The notes under the pieces: model-generated
What the model was told of the DNA's origin: nothing
Databases searched by the model: none
What the model saw: only the letters and a program-made list of their open reading frames with translations
From: Haloarcula vallismortis ATCC 29715
Lineage (GTDB): Archaea; Halobacteriota; Halobacteria; Halobacteriales; Haloarculaceae
DNA: 64,000 nt
Direction: 5' to 3'
Assembly: GCF_000337775.1 (NCBI RefSeq)
Contig: NZ_AOLQ01000042.1
Span: forward strand, 124,001-188,000
Translations under genes and position numbers: made by a program
Shown: positions 55,783-63,215 of the stretch, piece by piece
Layout of the letters: each line of letters opens with the position of its first letter
Position numbering within the stretch: position 1 is the stretch's first letter

Positions 55783-56528
55783 TCGAGGTCCCCCTCCCGA
55801 ATCGTCCGCTCGGCGGCGGTCAGGGCGCTGTCGGCGTCGAACGCGTCGATGGCGTCCCGCTGGGCGTCGGGGTCACCGCGGAGGTCCCGGGCGTGCTCGG
55901 TGACGTTCGGTATCGCACGGATGATGTTGTCGATAATCGGTACTGACGCTACCTCGGCCGAGCGGCTCTGTGGATTGAGGTCGATGACCAGTTCTGTCTT
56001 GCCCATCTCGCCCAGCGCCTCGGCGCGGTCACCGTCTTCCAGCGGAACGAGCACCACGTCCGCCGCGCCGATGCCGTCGGCGTCGACCTTCGCGCGCTCG
56101 TGGTCGAGGCCAGGGATGCGCCCGTCGGCAGTCAGTCCCTTCACGTCTGTCGCGCCGTGTTCGCGGAGATACTCGGCGATGGCCTCGATGCGTTCCTCGG
56201 TCCGGTTGAACAGGTTCACTTCGAGATCCGCGCCGGTCACCTCGGAGAGTTCGACGAGCTCACCGGGCACGAGGGCGGCGGCGTTGCCGTTGACCGAAAT
56301 CACGGCGTGGTCGGCAGCAAGGAGGTGCGCCGCGGCGGCGCGTTCGGCGGCGTCGGCGCTGTCGATGGTGCGCTCGCCCAGCAGGTAGTCGAAGGCCTCG
56401 CCACGGCCTTGGGCGATGAGGCCCTGCCGGGACGTGATACCGCGGTCGACGCCCGCCTCGATCCGGTGACGGGTCAGCAGCGACTCATAGCGGGGGTGGC
56501 TCTCAGGGAGATCGACGTCGTCGCTCAT
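55779..56528 (-). CDS. 4-phosphopantoate-beta-alanine ligase (phosphopantothenate synthetase)
   Basis: Encodes 249 residues. Makes 4'-phosphopantothenate from phosphopantoate and beta-alanine in the archaeal CoA route. The start ESHPRYESLLTRHRIEAGVD and the ATP-site segment GLIAQGRGEAFDYLLGE, then VNGNAAALVPGEL fit the family, with IDNIIRAIPN near the end. mfnA, which can supply beta-alanine, lies 4.6 kb away on the other strand. It overlaps the AAA gene by 4 bases. Confidence 0.9.
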   Translation of the reverse strand: MSDDVDLPESHPRYESLLTRHRIEAGVDRGITSRQGLIAQGRGEAFDYLLGERTIDSADAAERAAAAHLLAADHAVISVNGNAAALVPGELVELSEVTGADLEVNLFNRTEERIEAIAEYLREHGATDVKGLTADGRIPGLDHERAKVDADGIGAADVVLVPLEDGDRAEALGEMGKTELVIDLNPQSRSAEVASVPIIDNIIRAIPNVTEHARDLRGDPDAQRDAIDAFDADSALTAAERTIREGDLE

Positions 56529-56643
56529 ACGTTCCAGTGATAGCCCCCTGTACTAAAGTCGTCCGTCGAAATCACGTCCTGCCGTCGGTTGCCCCCGGTT
56601 CGCTCCGGAAAAGGTTATCTGCGGGTCAGCACAACTCCGTGCC

Positions 56644-57555
56644 ATGGATACCCGACAGGCGCTGCTTGTCGACGCGTTCGCTGCGGAGCCGACGGCTGGC
56701 ACACCGACCGGCGTTGTCCCCGATGCCGACGGATTGACTGACGACCAGATGCGCGCCGTCGCCAGCGAACTAGGAGCGCCCGAGACGGCGTTCGTCCTGC
56801 CGGCGGACGACGCCGACCGCCGACTCCGCTGTTTCTCGCCGACCGCGGAACTGGAGCAGGCGGAGACAGCAGTGGTCGCCGCACACGCGGCGCTCTTCGA
56901 GCGTGGACAGATCGATGAGGGCGAGTGGACGGTCGCCACCGCCGCCGGCGAAGTCGCTGTCGAGACGAAACAGAACGGCATGGTCTGGGTCGAACAGGGG
57001 CGAGCCGACATCACAGAAGTCGATATCCCCTACGCCGATGTCGCGGACGCGCTCGGACTCGACGCGGCCACACTCAAAGACGTGGGCGCGGATCTCCCGC
57101 TCGTGACGGCCGGCGCTGGCGAGCCGTGGCTCATGGTCCCAGTCAACTACTTCGAGCATCTGAGTACTCTCAGCGTTGACGTGGCCGCCGTCGACTCGCT
57201 CTGTGACCGCGCGGACGCGGCCGGTGTGTTCCCGTTCACCTTCGACACGGTTGGTGCCGACGCGACGCGCCGGTCGACGTTCCACGGACGGGCCTTCCGA
57301 GCCGGGAGCCGGACAGAGGAACCGGTAACCGCGGCGGCGTCGGGGGCCTGTGCGGCCTTCGTCCGCCGCTACGGAGCGCTCGATGACACTATCGAGCAGA
57401 TCATCGCCGAGGGCGGGCACTTCCGTGACAGACCCGGGACAGTGTCGGTCGATACCGACGGGACCGAGGTGTGGGTCGGCGGGCGTGCCGTCGCTGCACT
57501 GGACGGGACAGTGACCGTCCCTGCTGTCGACGATGACGACATCATCGAGGCGTGA
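56644..57555 (+). CDS. PhzF family isomerase-like protein
   Basis: Encodes 303 residues. Diaminopimelate-epimerase-like fold; the PhzF key Glu in APETAFVLP (about 45) is kept, as are the SPTAELEQAETA and AAASGACAAFVRRY (SG-A-A phosphate-like loop) motifs. It may isomerise a small acid; the real substrate is unknown. Single gene upstream of ppsA. Confidence 0.88.
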   Translation: MDTRQALLVDAFAAEPTAGTPTGVVPDADGLTDDQMRAVASELGAPETAFVLPADDADRRLRCFSPTAELEQAETAVVAAHAALFERGQIDEGEWTVATAAGEVAVETKQNGMVWVEQGRADITEVDIPYADVADALGLDAATLKDVGADLPLVTAGAGEPWLMVPVNYFEHLSTLSVDVAAVDSLCDRADAAGVFPFTFDTVGADATRRSTFHGRAFRAGSRTEEPVTAAASGACAAFVRRYGALDDTIEQIIAEGGHFRDRPGTVSVDTDGTEVWVGGRAVAALDGTVTVPAVDDDDIIEA

Positions 57556-57676
57556 CCGCGCAACTGTACCGGCGGCGTGACAGCCTAATTCACTCGAAAT
57601 CGAGTGAAGAGCGGCCCCGTCACTGACTGTAACCGGAACTTCCTTAATTGTCGTTGAAGATGATACAGGTGAGTCC

Positions 57677-59986
57677 ATGCCAACACTGTGGCTCGATGAA
57701 ATCGGTGCCGACGACCTGGCGCGGGTCGGCGGCAAGGCGGCGTCTCTCGGAGAACTGACCGGAGCGGGCCTGCCCGTTCCGTCGGCGTTCGTCGTTACCG
57801 CCGACACGTATCGGTCGTTCATCGAAGCAACTGGAATCGACGAGCCGCTGTTCGAGGCCGTCGATGTCGACAGCGATGATTCGCAGGCGCTGGCCGAGGC
57901 GGCCGAGCGCGCCCAGGAACTGATTCTGGAAACGGACACCCCACCGTCGGTCCGCGAGGACCTGCTGGCCGCCTACGACGAGATGGGCGACGAGGACGTT
58001 GCGGTGCGGTCCTCGGCGACCGCGGAGGACCTCCCGGACGCCTCCTTCGCCGGCCAGCAGGATACGTACCTGAACGTCTCGCGTGCGGACCTGCTGCAGC
58101 GAGTCAAGGAATGCTGGGCGTCGTTGTTCACTCAGCGGGCCATCTACTACCGCAACGAGAACGATTTCGCGCACGACGCCGTGGACATCGCCGTCGTCGT
58201 CCAGCAGATGGTCGACGCGGAGAAATCCGGCGTCATGTTCACCAGCCACCCGTCGACCGGTGGCCCGACGGCCATCATCGAGGCCGCGTGGGGACTGGGG
58301 GAAGCGGTTGTTTCCGGTGCGGTTTCACCCGACAACTACACCATCGACCGGGAGACCGGCTCTATCGACGAGGTGACCGTCGCCGACAAGAAGGTGATGT
58401 GTGTCCGGGGCGAAGACGGGGAGACCATCGAACGCTCCGTCCCCGAAGAGAAGCGCAACGAGCGCGTTCTCGGTGAAGAAGAGATCCGCAAGCTCATCGA
58501 AATCGGCGAACGCGTCGAAGACCACTACGACACCCCACAGGACGTGGAGTGGGCGGTCTACGAGGGCGAAGTGTATCTGTTGCAGTCCCGTCCGATTACC
58601 ACCATCGACGACCCCGAAGGGAGCGCCGGGTCGGCCAACGAGGCCGAGAGTCAGCCGCCGGGTGCCCAATCCGGTGTCGCCGACGGTGGGGCGATGGAGA
58701 GCCAATCGGAGTCGGTCCGGCTTTCCGGCATCGGCTCCGCGCCGGGCCGGGTCACCGGCGTCGTCCGCATCGTCGACAAGCTCGACAACCTCGACAAGGT
58801 CGAGGATGGCGACATAATCGTTGCCGAGATGACCACGCCGGACATGGTGCCGGCGATGAAACGCGCAAACGGCATCATCACCGACGAGGGCGGGATGACC
58901 AGTCACGCCGCCATCGTCTCCCGCGAACTCGGCGTGCCGGCCGTCGTCGGTGCCGAGGACGCGACACAGAAGCTCAGGGACGGCGAAACGGTCACACTCG
59001 ACGGCGACAAAGGCACAGTCGAGAAAGGGGCCAAGGTCCCAGAGACAAGCGACGAGGGAGACGACGACGGGCCGGTCGAGGCACACTCGGCCGTCAAGCC
59101 GATGACCGGAACAGAGGTCAAGGTCAACGTCTCCATCCCGGAGGCCGCCGAACGTGCTGCTGCAACGGGGGCCGACGGCGTCGGTCTGCTGCGCATCGAG
59201 CACATGATCCTCTCGACGGACAAGACCCCCTCGCGCTACGTCGAGGACCACGGCGAGCGCGCCTACGTCGACGAAATCGTCGAAGGCGTCCGCTCGGTGG
59301 CCGAGGCGTTCTACCCGCGCCCGGTACGGGTCCGGACCCTCGATGCCCCCTCCGACGAGTTCCGCCAGCTTCAGGGCGGCGAGGACGAGCCCAGCGAGCA
59401 CAACCCGATGCTTGGCTACCGGGGTATCCGGCGCTCGCTGGACCGTCCCGGCGAGTTCAAGCTCGAGCTCCGGGCGTTCGAGCGCCTGTACGACCTCGGC
59501 TACGACAACGTCGAACTGATGCTCCCACTGGTGACTGACGCCGAGGACATCCTGCGGGCGAAGGCGCTGATGCAGGAGGTCGGCATCGACCCCGAGAAGC
59601 GCGACTGGGGCGTCATGGTCGAAACGCCGGCGAGCGCGCTGTCCATCGAGGATATCTGTGCGGCCGGCATCGACTTCGTCTCCTTCGGGACGAACGACCT
59701 CACGCAGTACACGCTCGCCCTCGACCGCAACAACGGCAACGTCGCCGACCGCTTCGACGAACTCCACCCGGCCGTCCTCGAACTCATGCGCCAGGTCATC
59801 GGGACCTGCCGCGAGCACGATGTCGCCACGAGCATCTGCGGCCAGGCCGCCTCGAAGCCACGGATGGTCGACTTCCTCGTCGAGGAGGGAGTCACGTCCA
59901 TCTCACCGAACATCGACGCCGTGCGTGACGTGCAACACGAGGTCAAGCGCGTCGAACAGCGCCTGCTGCTGGAATCGGTCCGCTGA
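57677..59986 (+). CDS. ppsA: Phosphoenolpyruvate synthase
   Basis: Encodes 769 residues. Pyruvate plus ATP to PEP for gluconeogenesis. ATP-grasp part has DLARVGGKAASLGEL and VRSSATAEDLPDASFAGQQD; phospho-carrier His410 is in GGMTSHAAIVSREL; PEP-binding barrel carries FGTNDLTQYTLALDRNN and the Cys in TSICGQAAS. A Gln/Ser/Glu-rich spacer (about 318-345) separates the ATP domain from the His domain. T7 run follows. Confidence 0.97.
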   Translation: MPTLWLDEIGADDLARVGGKAASLGELTGAGLPVPSAFVVTADTYRSFIEATGIDEPLFEAVDVDSDDSQALAEAAERAQELILETDTPPSVREDLLAAYDEMGDEDVAVRSSATAEDLPDASFAGQQDTYLNVSRADLLQRVKECWASLFTQRAIYYRNENDFAHDAVDIAVVVQQMVDAEKSGVMFTSHPSTGGPTAIIEAAWGLGEAVVSGAVSPDNYTIDRETGSIDEVTVADKKVMCVRGEDGETIERSVPEEKRNERVLGEEEIRKLIEIGERVEDHYDTPQDVEWAVYEGEVYLLQSRPITTIDDPEGSAGSANEAESQPPGAQSGVADGGAMESQSESVRLSGIGSAPGRVTGVVRIVDKLDNLDKVEDGDIIVAEMTTPDMVPAMKRANGIITDEGGMTSHAAIVSRELGVPAVVGAEDATQKLRDGETVTLDGDKGTVEKGAKVPETSDEGDDDGPVEAHSAVKPMTGTEVKVNVSIPEAAERAAATGADGVGLLRIEHMILSTDKTPSRYVEDHGERAYVDEIVEGVRSVAEAFYPRPVRVRTLDAPSDEFRQLQGGEDEPSEHNPMLGYRGIRRSLDRPGEFKLELRAFERLYDLGYDNVELMLPLVTDAEDILRAKALMQEVGIDPEKRDWGVMVETPASALSIEDICAAGIDFVSFGTNDLTQYTLALDRNNGNVADRFDELHPAVLELMRQVIGTCREHDVATSICGQAASKPRMVDFLVEEGVTSISPNIDAVRDVQHEVKRVEQRLLLESVR

Positions 59987-60015
59987 GGCCGCGGCCGCCT
60001 GACGTAGCCAGCAGA

Positions 60016-60022
60016 TTTTTTT
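60016..60022 (+). terminator. Oligo-T tract after ppsA
   Basis: T7 lies 30 bases past the ppsA stop and 23 bases before the next start at 60045. It suits a U-tract terminator, though it also lies in the promoter space of the next gene. Confidence 0.5.
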
Positions 60023-60044
60023 GCACCGTTCGCTTCGTTGCAGT

Positions 60045-60953
60045 ATGGCACCCGAATCGACACCGGAAGCCAAGAGTATCAGCTCCGGTGTGTCCTACAT
60101 CCCCTTCGGCATCCCCGGGCTGGACGGACAGGTCCGTGGGATTCCGACCGGGAGCACGGTCCTGCTGGCGGGGGCGTCGGATGCGGGCGGCGACGCGTTC
60201 ACCTACACCAGCCTCGCGACGCTGATGCTCGCGAAACACCGCCCCGAGATGGTCCCGAACGGCATCGCCCGGCGCAGCGAGGCGATTCCCGACTCGGTGA
60301 CCTACATCACGCTCTCGCACGACCGCGAGCACGTCTACAGCGAACTCGACGCCGTGCTCGATGGCTACCAGTTCGACACGCTGACGGACAACATGACCGT
60401 CGCCGACTTCTCACAGCGGTTCATGGAGCTGTTGCCGGTCCCCGAGGCGCTGTTCGACGCCCGACGGAGCGACGACGACATCGAATCGCCCGACGCTGAA
60501 CCGGACCCCTCAGCGGCCGAGCCGTCGGACGAGACCTTCGAGAAACTACTGTCCGACATCAGCGAGCGGATAGCCGAGGCCGCGGGGACGCTCATCGTCG
60601 TCGATTCCCTGACCGACCTCGAACGAGCAACGGCGTTCGGCCTGCCCCAGAACCACGAGGTCGCGTTCCTGATGGGGCTCCGTGAGGCAGTTGTCAACTG
60701 GGGGACCGTAGCCTTCGTCAAACTCGACCGACCCGCGGGCGACGTACGATCCGACGAGCTCATTCACGGCCTCCTGCACGGCAGCGTCTACTTCTACTCC
60801 AACGACAAGGGGTTCGAGACGTACCGGACGATGCGGGTCGGCTCCTTCGGCGGCGCACTCGATTCCGAGCGCCAGACAGTCTTCGAGTCGCTCATCGGTC
60901 CCACGGGCTTTCGCGCGAAGGCGACGAAGAAGATCGGCCCCTCGAACTGGTAA
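60045..60953 (+). CDS. RecA/KaiC-like protein with degenerate Walker A
   Basis: Encodes 302 residues. KaiC-like opening SYIPFGIPGLDGQVRGIPTG, then the P-loop position reads AGASDAGGDAF (G-x4-GGD instead of G-x4-GKT), so the ATP lysine and Thr are missing. Walker B-like LIVVDSLTDL follows. It fits haloarchaeal HTR-like proteins, RecA-superfamily members with doubtful ATPase activity. The Met at 60045 is preferred over 60021. Confidence 0.85.
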   Translation: MAPESTPEAKSISSGVSYIPFGIPGLDGQVRGIPTGSTVLLAGASDAGGDAFTYTSLATLMLAKHRPEMVPNGIARRSEAIPDSVTYITLSHDREHVYSELDAVLDGYQFDTLTDNMTVADFSQRFMELLPVPEALFDARRSDDDIESPDAEPDPSAAEPSDETFEKLLSDISERIAEAAGTLIVVDSLTDLERATAFGLPQNHEVAFLMGLREAVVNWGTVAFVKLDRPAGDVRSDELIHGLLHGSVYFYSNDKGFETYRTMRVGSFGGALDSERQTVFESLIGPTGFRAKATKKIGPSNW

Positions 60954-61091
60954 GTCGGTCTCATGCGTTCGCCAGCAGCCATTTCCGGCAGCCGGACTGG
61001 CCCGACTCGTCCCCCACCGACAAGATAAACGCCGGACAACGACACACGCGAGCACAACGGCTAAACCGCTCCCCCTCTATACTCGCGATAG

Positions 61092-62144
61092 ATGCTCCAG
61101 CGGGCAGCGCCACAGGACTTCGAGCGCGTCCTCTCGTCGATGTGTACCGTGCCACACCCGTCGGCACGCGAAGCAGCAGAACGCTTCCTCGCGACGAACC
61201 CCGGAGACCCGGGTACGTACGAGACCATCGCCGATCTGGAACGCGAGGCTGTCGACTATCTCGGCGAGATCACCGGGCTCTCGGACCCCGCAGGATACGT
61301 CGCCTCGGGCGGGACAGAGGCCAATCTTCAGGCGATACGCATCGCCCGGAACCGCGCCGATACGGACGACCCGAACATCGTTGCGCCCGTCCACGCCCAC
61401 TTCTCGTTTACCAAGGCCGCTGACGTGCTCGGTGTGGAACTGCGGACTGCGCCGGCGACGGACTACCGTGTCAACATGGCGGCGATGACCGAACTCGTCG
61501 ACGAGGACACCGTGTGTGTCGTCGGCGTCGCCGGCTCGACCGAGTACGGCTATGTCGACCCAATTCCGGCCATCGCCGACCTCGCCGAAACAGTCGACGC
61601 CCTCTGTCACGTCGACGCCGCGTGGGGCGGCTTCTACCTCCCGTTTACCGACCACGAGTGGCACTTCGGCCACGCGGACATCGACACGATGACCATTGAC
61701 CCGCACAAGGTCGGGCAAGCAGCGGTTCCCGCCGGCGGGCTGCTCGCTCGTGACCGCTCGCTGCTTGACGAACTCGCCGTCGAAACGCCGTATCTGGAGT
61801 CCACGGACCAGCTAACCCTGACGGGCACGCGGTCTGGCGCTGGCGTGGCCTCTGCCGTTGCGGCGATGGAGTCGCTGTGGCCGGCGGGGTACAGGGAGCA
61901 GTACGAAACATCGATGGCCAACGCTGACTGGCTGGCTGACCAGCTATCGGCGCGGGGCCACGACGTGGTCGGCCCCGAACTCCCACTTGTCGCGGCCGAC
62001 CTCTCGATGCCGATGACAGACGAACTACGGGACCGCGGCTGGCGAGTCTCGAAGACCGGTGCCGGTGAGATGCGCGTCGTGTGTATGCCGCATGTGACGC
62101 GGTCGATGCTGCGGTCATTTGTCGCGGACCTCGATTGGTATTAA
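61092..62144 (+). CDS. mfnA: Tyrosine/aspartate decarboxylase MfnA
   Basis: Encodes 350 residues, PLP-dependent group II decarboxylase. Lys206 in [12 protein letters not shown] binds PLP; Asp175 ([10 protein letters not shown]) pairs with its ring nitrogen. In archaea lacking methanofuran it acts as aspartate decarboxylase giving beta-alanine for CoA; the neighbour phosphopantothenate synthetase supports this. Its last 44 bases before the stop are repeated at 62408-62451. Confidence 0.93.
   Translation: MLQRAAPQDFERVLSSMCTVPHPSAREAAERFLATNPGDPGTYETIADLEREAVDYLGEITGLSDPAGYVASGGTEANLQAIRIARNRADTDDPNIVAPVHAHFSFTKAADVLGVELRTAPATDYRVNMAAMTELVDEDTVCVVGVAGSTEYGYVDPIPAIADLAETVDALCHVDAAWGGFYLPFTDHEWHFGHADIDTMTIDPHKVGQAAVPAGGLLARDRSLLDELAVETPYLESTDQLTLTGTRSGAGVASAVAAMESLWPAGYREQYETSMANADWLADQLSARGHDVVGPELPLVAADLSMPMTDELRDRGWRVSKTGAGEMRVVCMPHVTRSMLRSFVADLDWY
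62097..62140 (+). repeat. 44-base direct repeat, copy 1, 3' end of mfnA
   Basis: The final codons of mfnA ([14 protein letters not shown] and the first two bases of Tyr). An exact copy is at 62408-62451, offset 311 bases. Both copies are followed by a stop (TAA and TGA). Confidence 0.92.
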
Positions 62145-62189
62145 ATCGAGGGACAATTCTGTCGCCGCGAGCGGAGCGAGCGGCGTTCA

Positions 62190-62227
62190 CCGACTGCGAG
62201 GACTGTGTCCGAGCAGTCGGCCTTTTT
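62190..62227 (+). terminator. Hairpin plus T5 after mfnA
   Basis: CCGACTGC (62190-62197) and GCAGTCGG (62213-62220) pair perfectly, followed at once by CCT5. It resembles an intrinsic terminator and stands 46 bases past the mfnA stop. Confidence 0.6.
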
Positions 62228-62233
62228 CACCAC

Positions 62234-62260
62234 CGAAAGACTCGCTTCGCTCGTCTTTCG
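62234..62260. repeat. Hairpin in mfnA tail region
   Basis: CGAAAGAC and GTCTTTCG around an 11-base loop (TCGCTTCGCTC). Confidence 0.7.
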
Positions 62261-62277
62261 AGCCTTGCTTCGTGGTT

Positions 62278-62298
62278 CGAGAGAGCTTCGCTCTCTCG
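62278..62298. repeat. Triloop hairpin in mfnA tail region
   Basis: CGAGAGAGC, loop TTC, GCTCTCTCG: nine-base perfect stem. Confidence 0.85.
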
Positions 62299-62304
62299 TC
62301 ATCA

Positions 62305-62323
62305 CGAGGGGCTGCGCCCCTCG
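62305..62323. repeat. Triloop hairpin in mfnA tail region
   Basis: CGAGGGGC, loop TGC, GCCCCTCG: eight-base perfect stem, the same shape as the hairpin inside valS (1860-1878). Confidence 0.85.
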
Positions 62324-62361
62324 AACGACTCCGCTCAGCAAGACCACGTTTTTCGAGGAGT

Positions 62362-62378
62362 GGTCGCCGAAGGCGACC
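62362..62378. repeat. Triloop hairpin in mfnA tail region
   Basis: GGTCGCC, loop GAA, GGCGACC: seven-base perfect stem. Confidence 0.8.
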
Positions 62379-62407
62379 CGACGATGAAAAAGGTGGTGTC
62401 GCAGGTC

Positions 62408-62451
62408 ACGCGGTCGATGCTGCGGTCATTTGTCGCGGACCTCGATTGGTA
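62408..62451 (+). repeat. 44-base direct repeat, copy 2
   Basis: Exact copy of 62097-62140. With the bases before it (GTC for GTG) and after it (C then TGA for T then TAA) it encodes the same 16-residue ending, [16 protein letters not shown]. Confidence 0.92.
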
Positions 62452-62556
62452 CTGAGCTGCTGTCTGAGGGTGTGACAGACTGGCGAACATACCGGTATTG
62501 AGCGCTCCCGAGGGGACATACGAAGGTTTAGAAGTGCCTGTTTGTTACAGAGAGGC

Positions 62557-63141
62557 GTGGAACTGGTAGTACCGACCGCAGCGTTCATTGCCTTCATCGG
62601 TGACTGTACGACCGCCGGCACTCCACTGTCGCCGCTCGAAGAGGCCGTCTGTACGGCCACCGGTCCGACCGGACTAGGTATCATCGCGGTGTACTCGTTC
62701 CTGATCGCGTTCATTCTCCCGCTCCCAAGCGAAGTCGTGCTGGTTCCGGCCGAAACACTTCGGCTCGGACTTTCCACGAACGGGAATCTGGTGGCGATTA
62801 TCATCATCAGCGGCCTCGGGAAGGCGTTCGGTAGTCTCGTCGCCTTCCATATCGGTCAGGAGGCAAAGGAGTACGGTCCGCTCGTTCGCCGAATCAAGCG
62901 CTCCCGGTTCAACATCATCGAGTGGTCGGAAAAGAAGACGGTACAGCTAGCACAGAAGTACGGGTACGTCGGTCTGGCGCTTGCGCTCTGTGTGCCCTTC
63001 TTCCCCGACACCATCTCTATTTACGCGTTCACCGTCCTCGAACGCGACTACTATCGGTTCGGCGCAGCGACGTTCTTCGGCAGTGCCGGACGGCTCGTCG
63101 TGACACTCGGGCTCGCCAGCGGGACGCTCGTGCTCTTGTGA
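62557..63141 (+). CDS. VTT-domain (YqaA/DedA-like) membrane protein
   Basis: Encodes 194 residues with four to five hydrophobic segments (LGIIAVYSFLIAFILPLPSE, LVAIIIISGLGKAFGSLVAF, YGYVGLALALCVPFFPDTIS). The pattern E..(V)P, then GK..GS and PFFPDT fits SNARE-associated/VTT proteins, thought to move lipids or ions. The start is GTG at 62557; TTG at 62542 is the alternative. Function in haloarchaea unknown. Confidence 0.83.
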   Translation: MELVVPTAAFIAFIGDCTTAGTPLSPLEEAVCTATGPTGLGIIAVYSFLIAFILPLPSEVVLVPAETLRLGLSTNGNLVAIIIISGLGKAFGSLVAFHIGQEAKEYGPLVRRIKRSRFNIIEWSEKKTVQLAQKYGYVGLALALCVPFFPDTISIYAFTVLERDYYRFGAATFFGSAGRLVVTLGLASGTLVLL

Positions 63142-63215
63142 CCGGATGGACACCGAGTCCGGCCACCACGCCGAAACCAACCCCCTTTTGACCCGTCGGT
63201 GGCACACGAACAGGT

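Larger units (their letters stand above)
62145..62556. other. 412-base gap with hairpin cluster and mfnA tail copy
   Basis: No independent gene is seen. It holds a hairpin-plus-T5 terminator (62190-62227), four more perfect hairpins between 62234 and 62378, the second copy of the mfnA 3' end (62408-62451), then ordinary sequence up to the VTT gene. One frame stays open from within mfnA to 62455 and ends with the same [16 protein letters not shown], but it carries no known protein between the copies. Confidence 0.7.

Noticed and set aside
58325-59818. Long open frame (497 codons) antisense to ppsA
   Set aside because: Shadow of GC3 bias; the sense strand encodes a complete PEP synthase with all motifs.
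62081-62455. Open frame running from mfnA across the hairpin cluster to the second tail copy
   Set aside because: It starts inside mfnA in another frame, its middle is translation of palindromes, and only the last 16 residues copy MfnA. More likely a duplication product than a gene.
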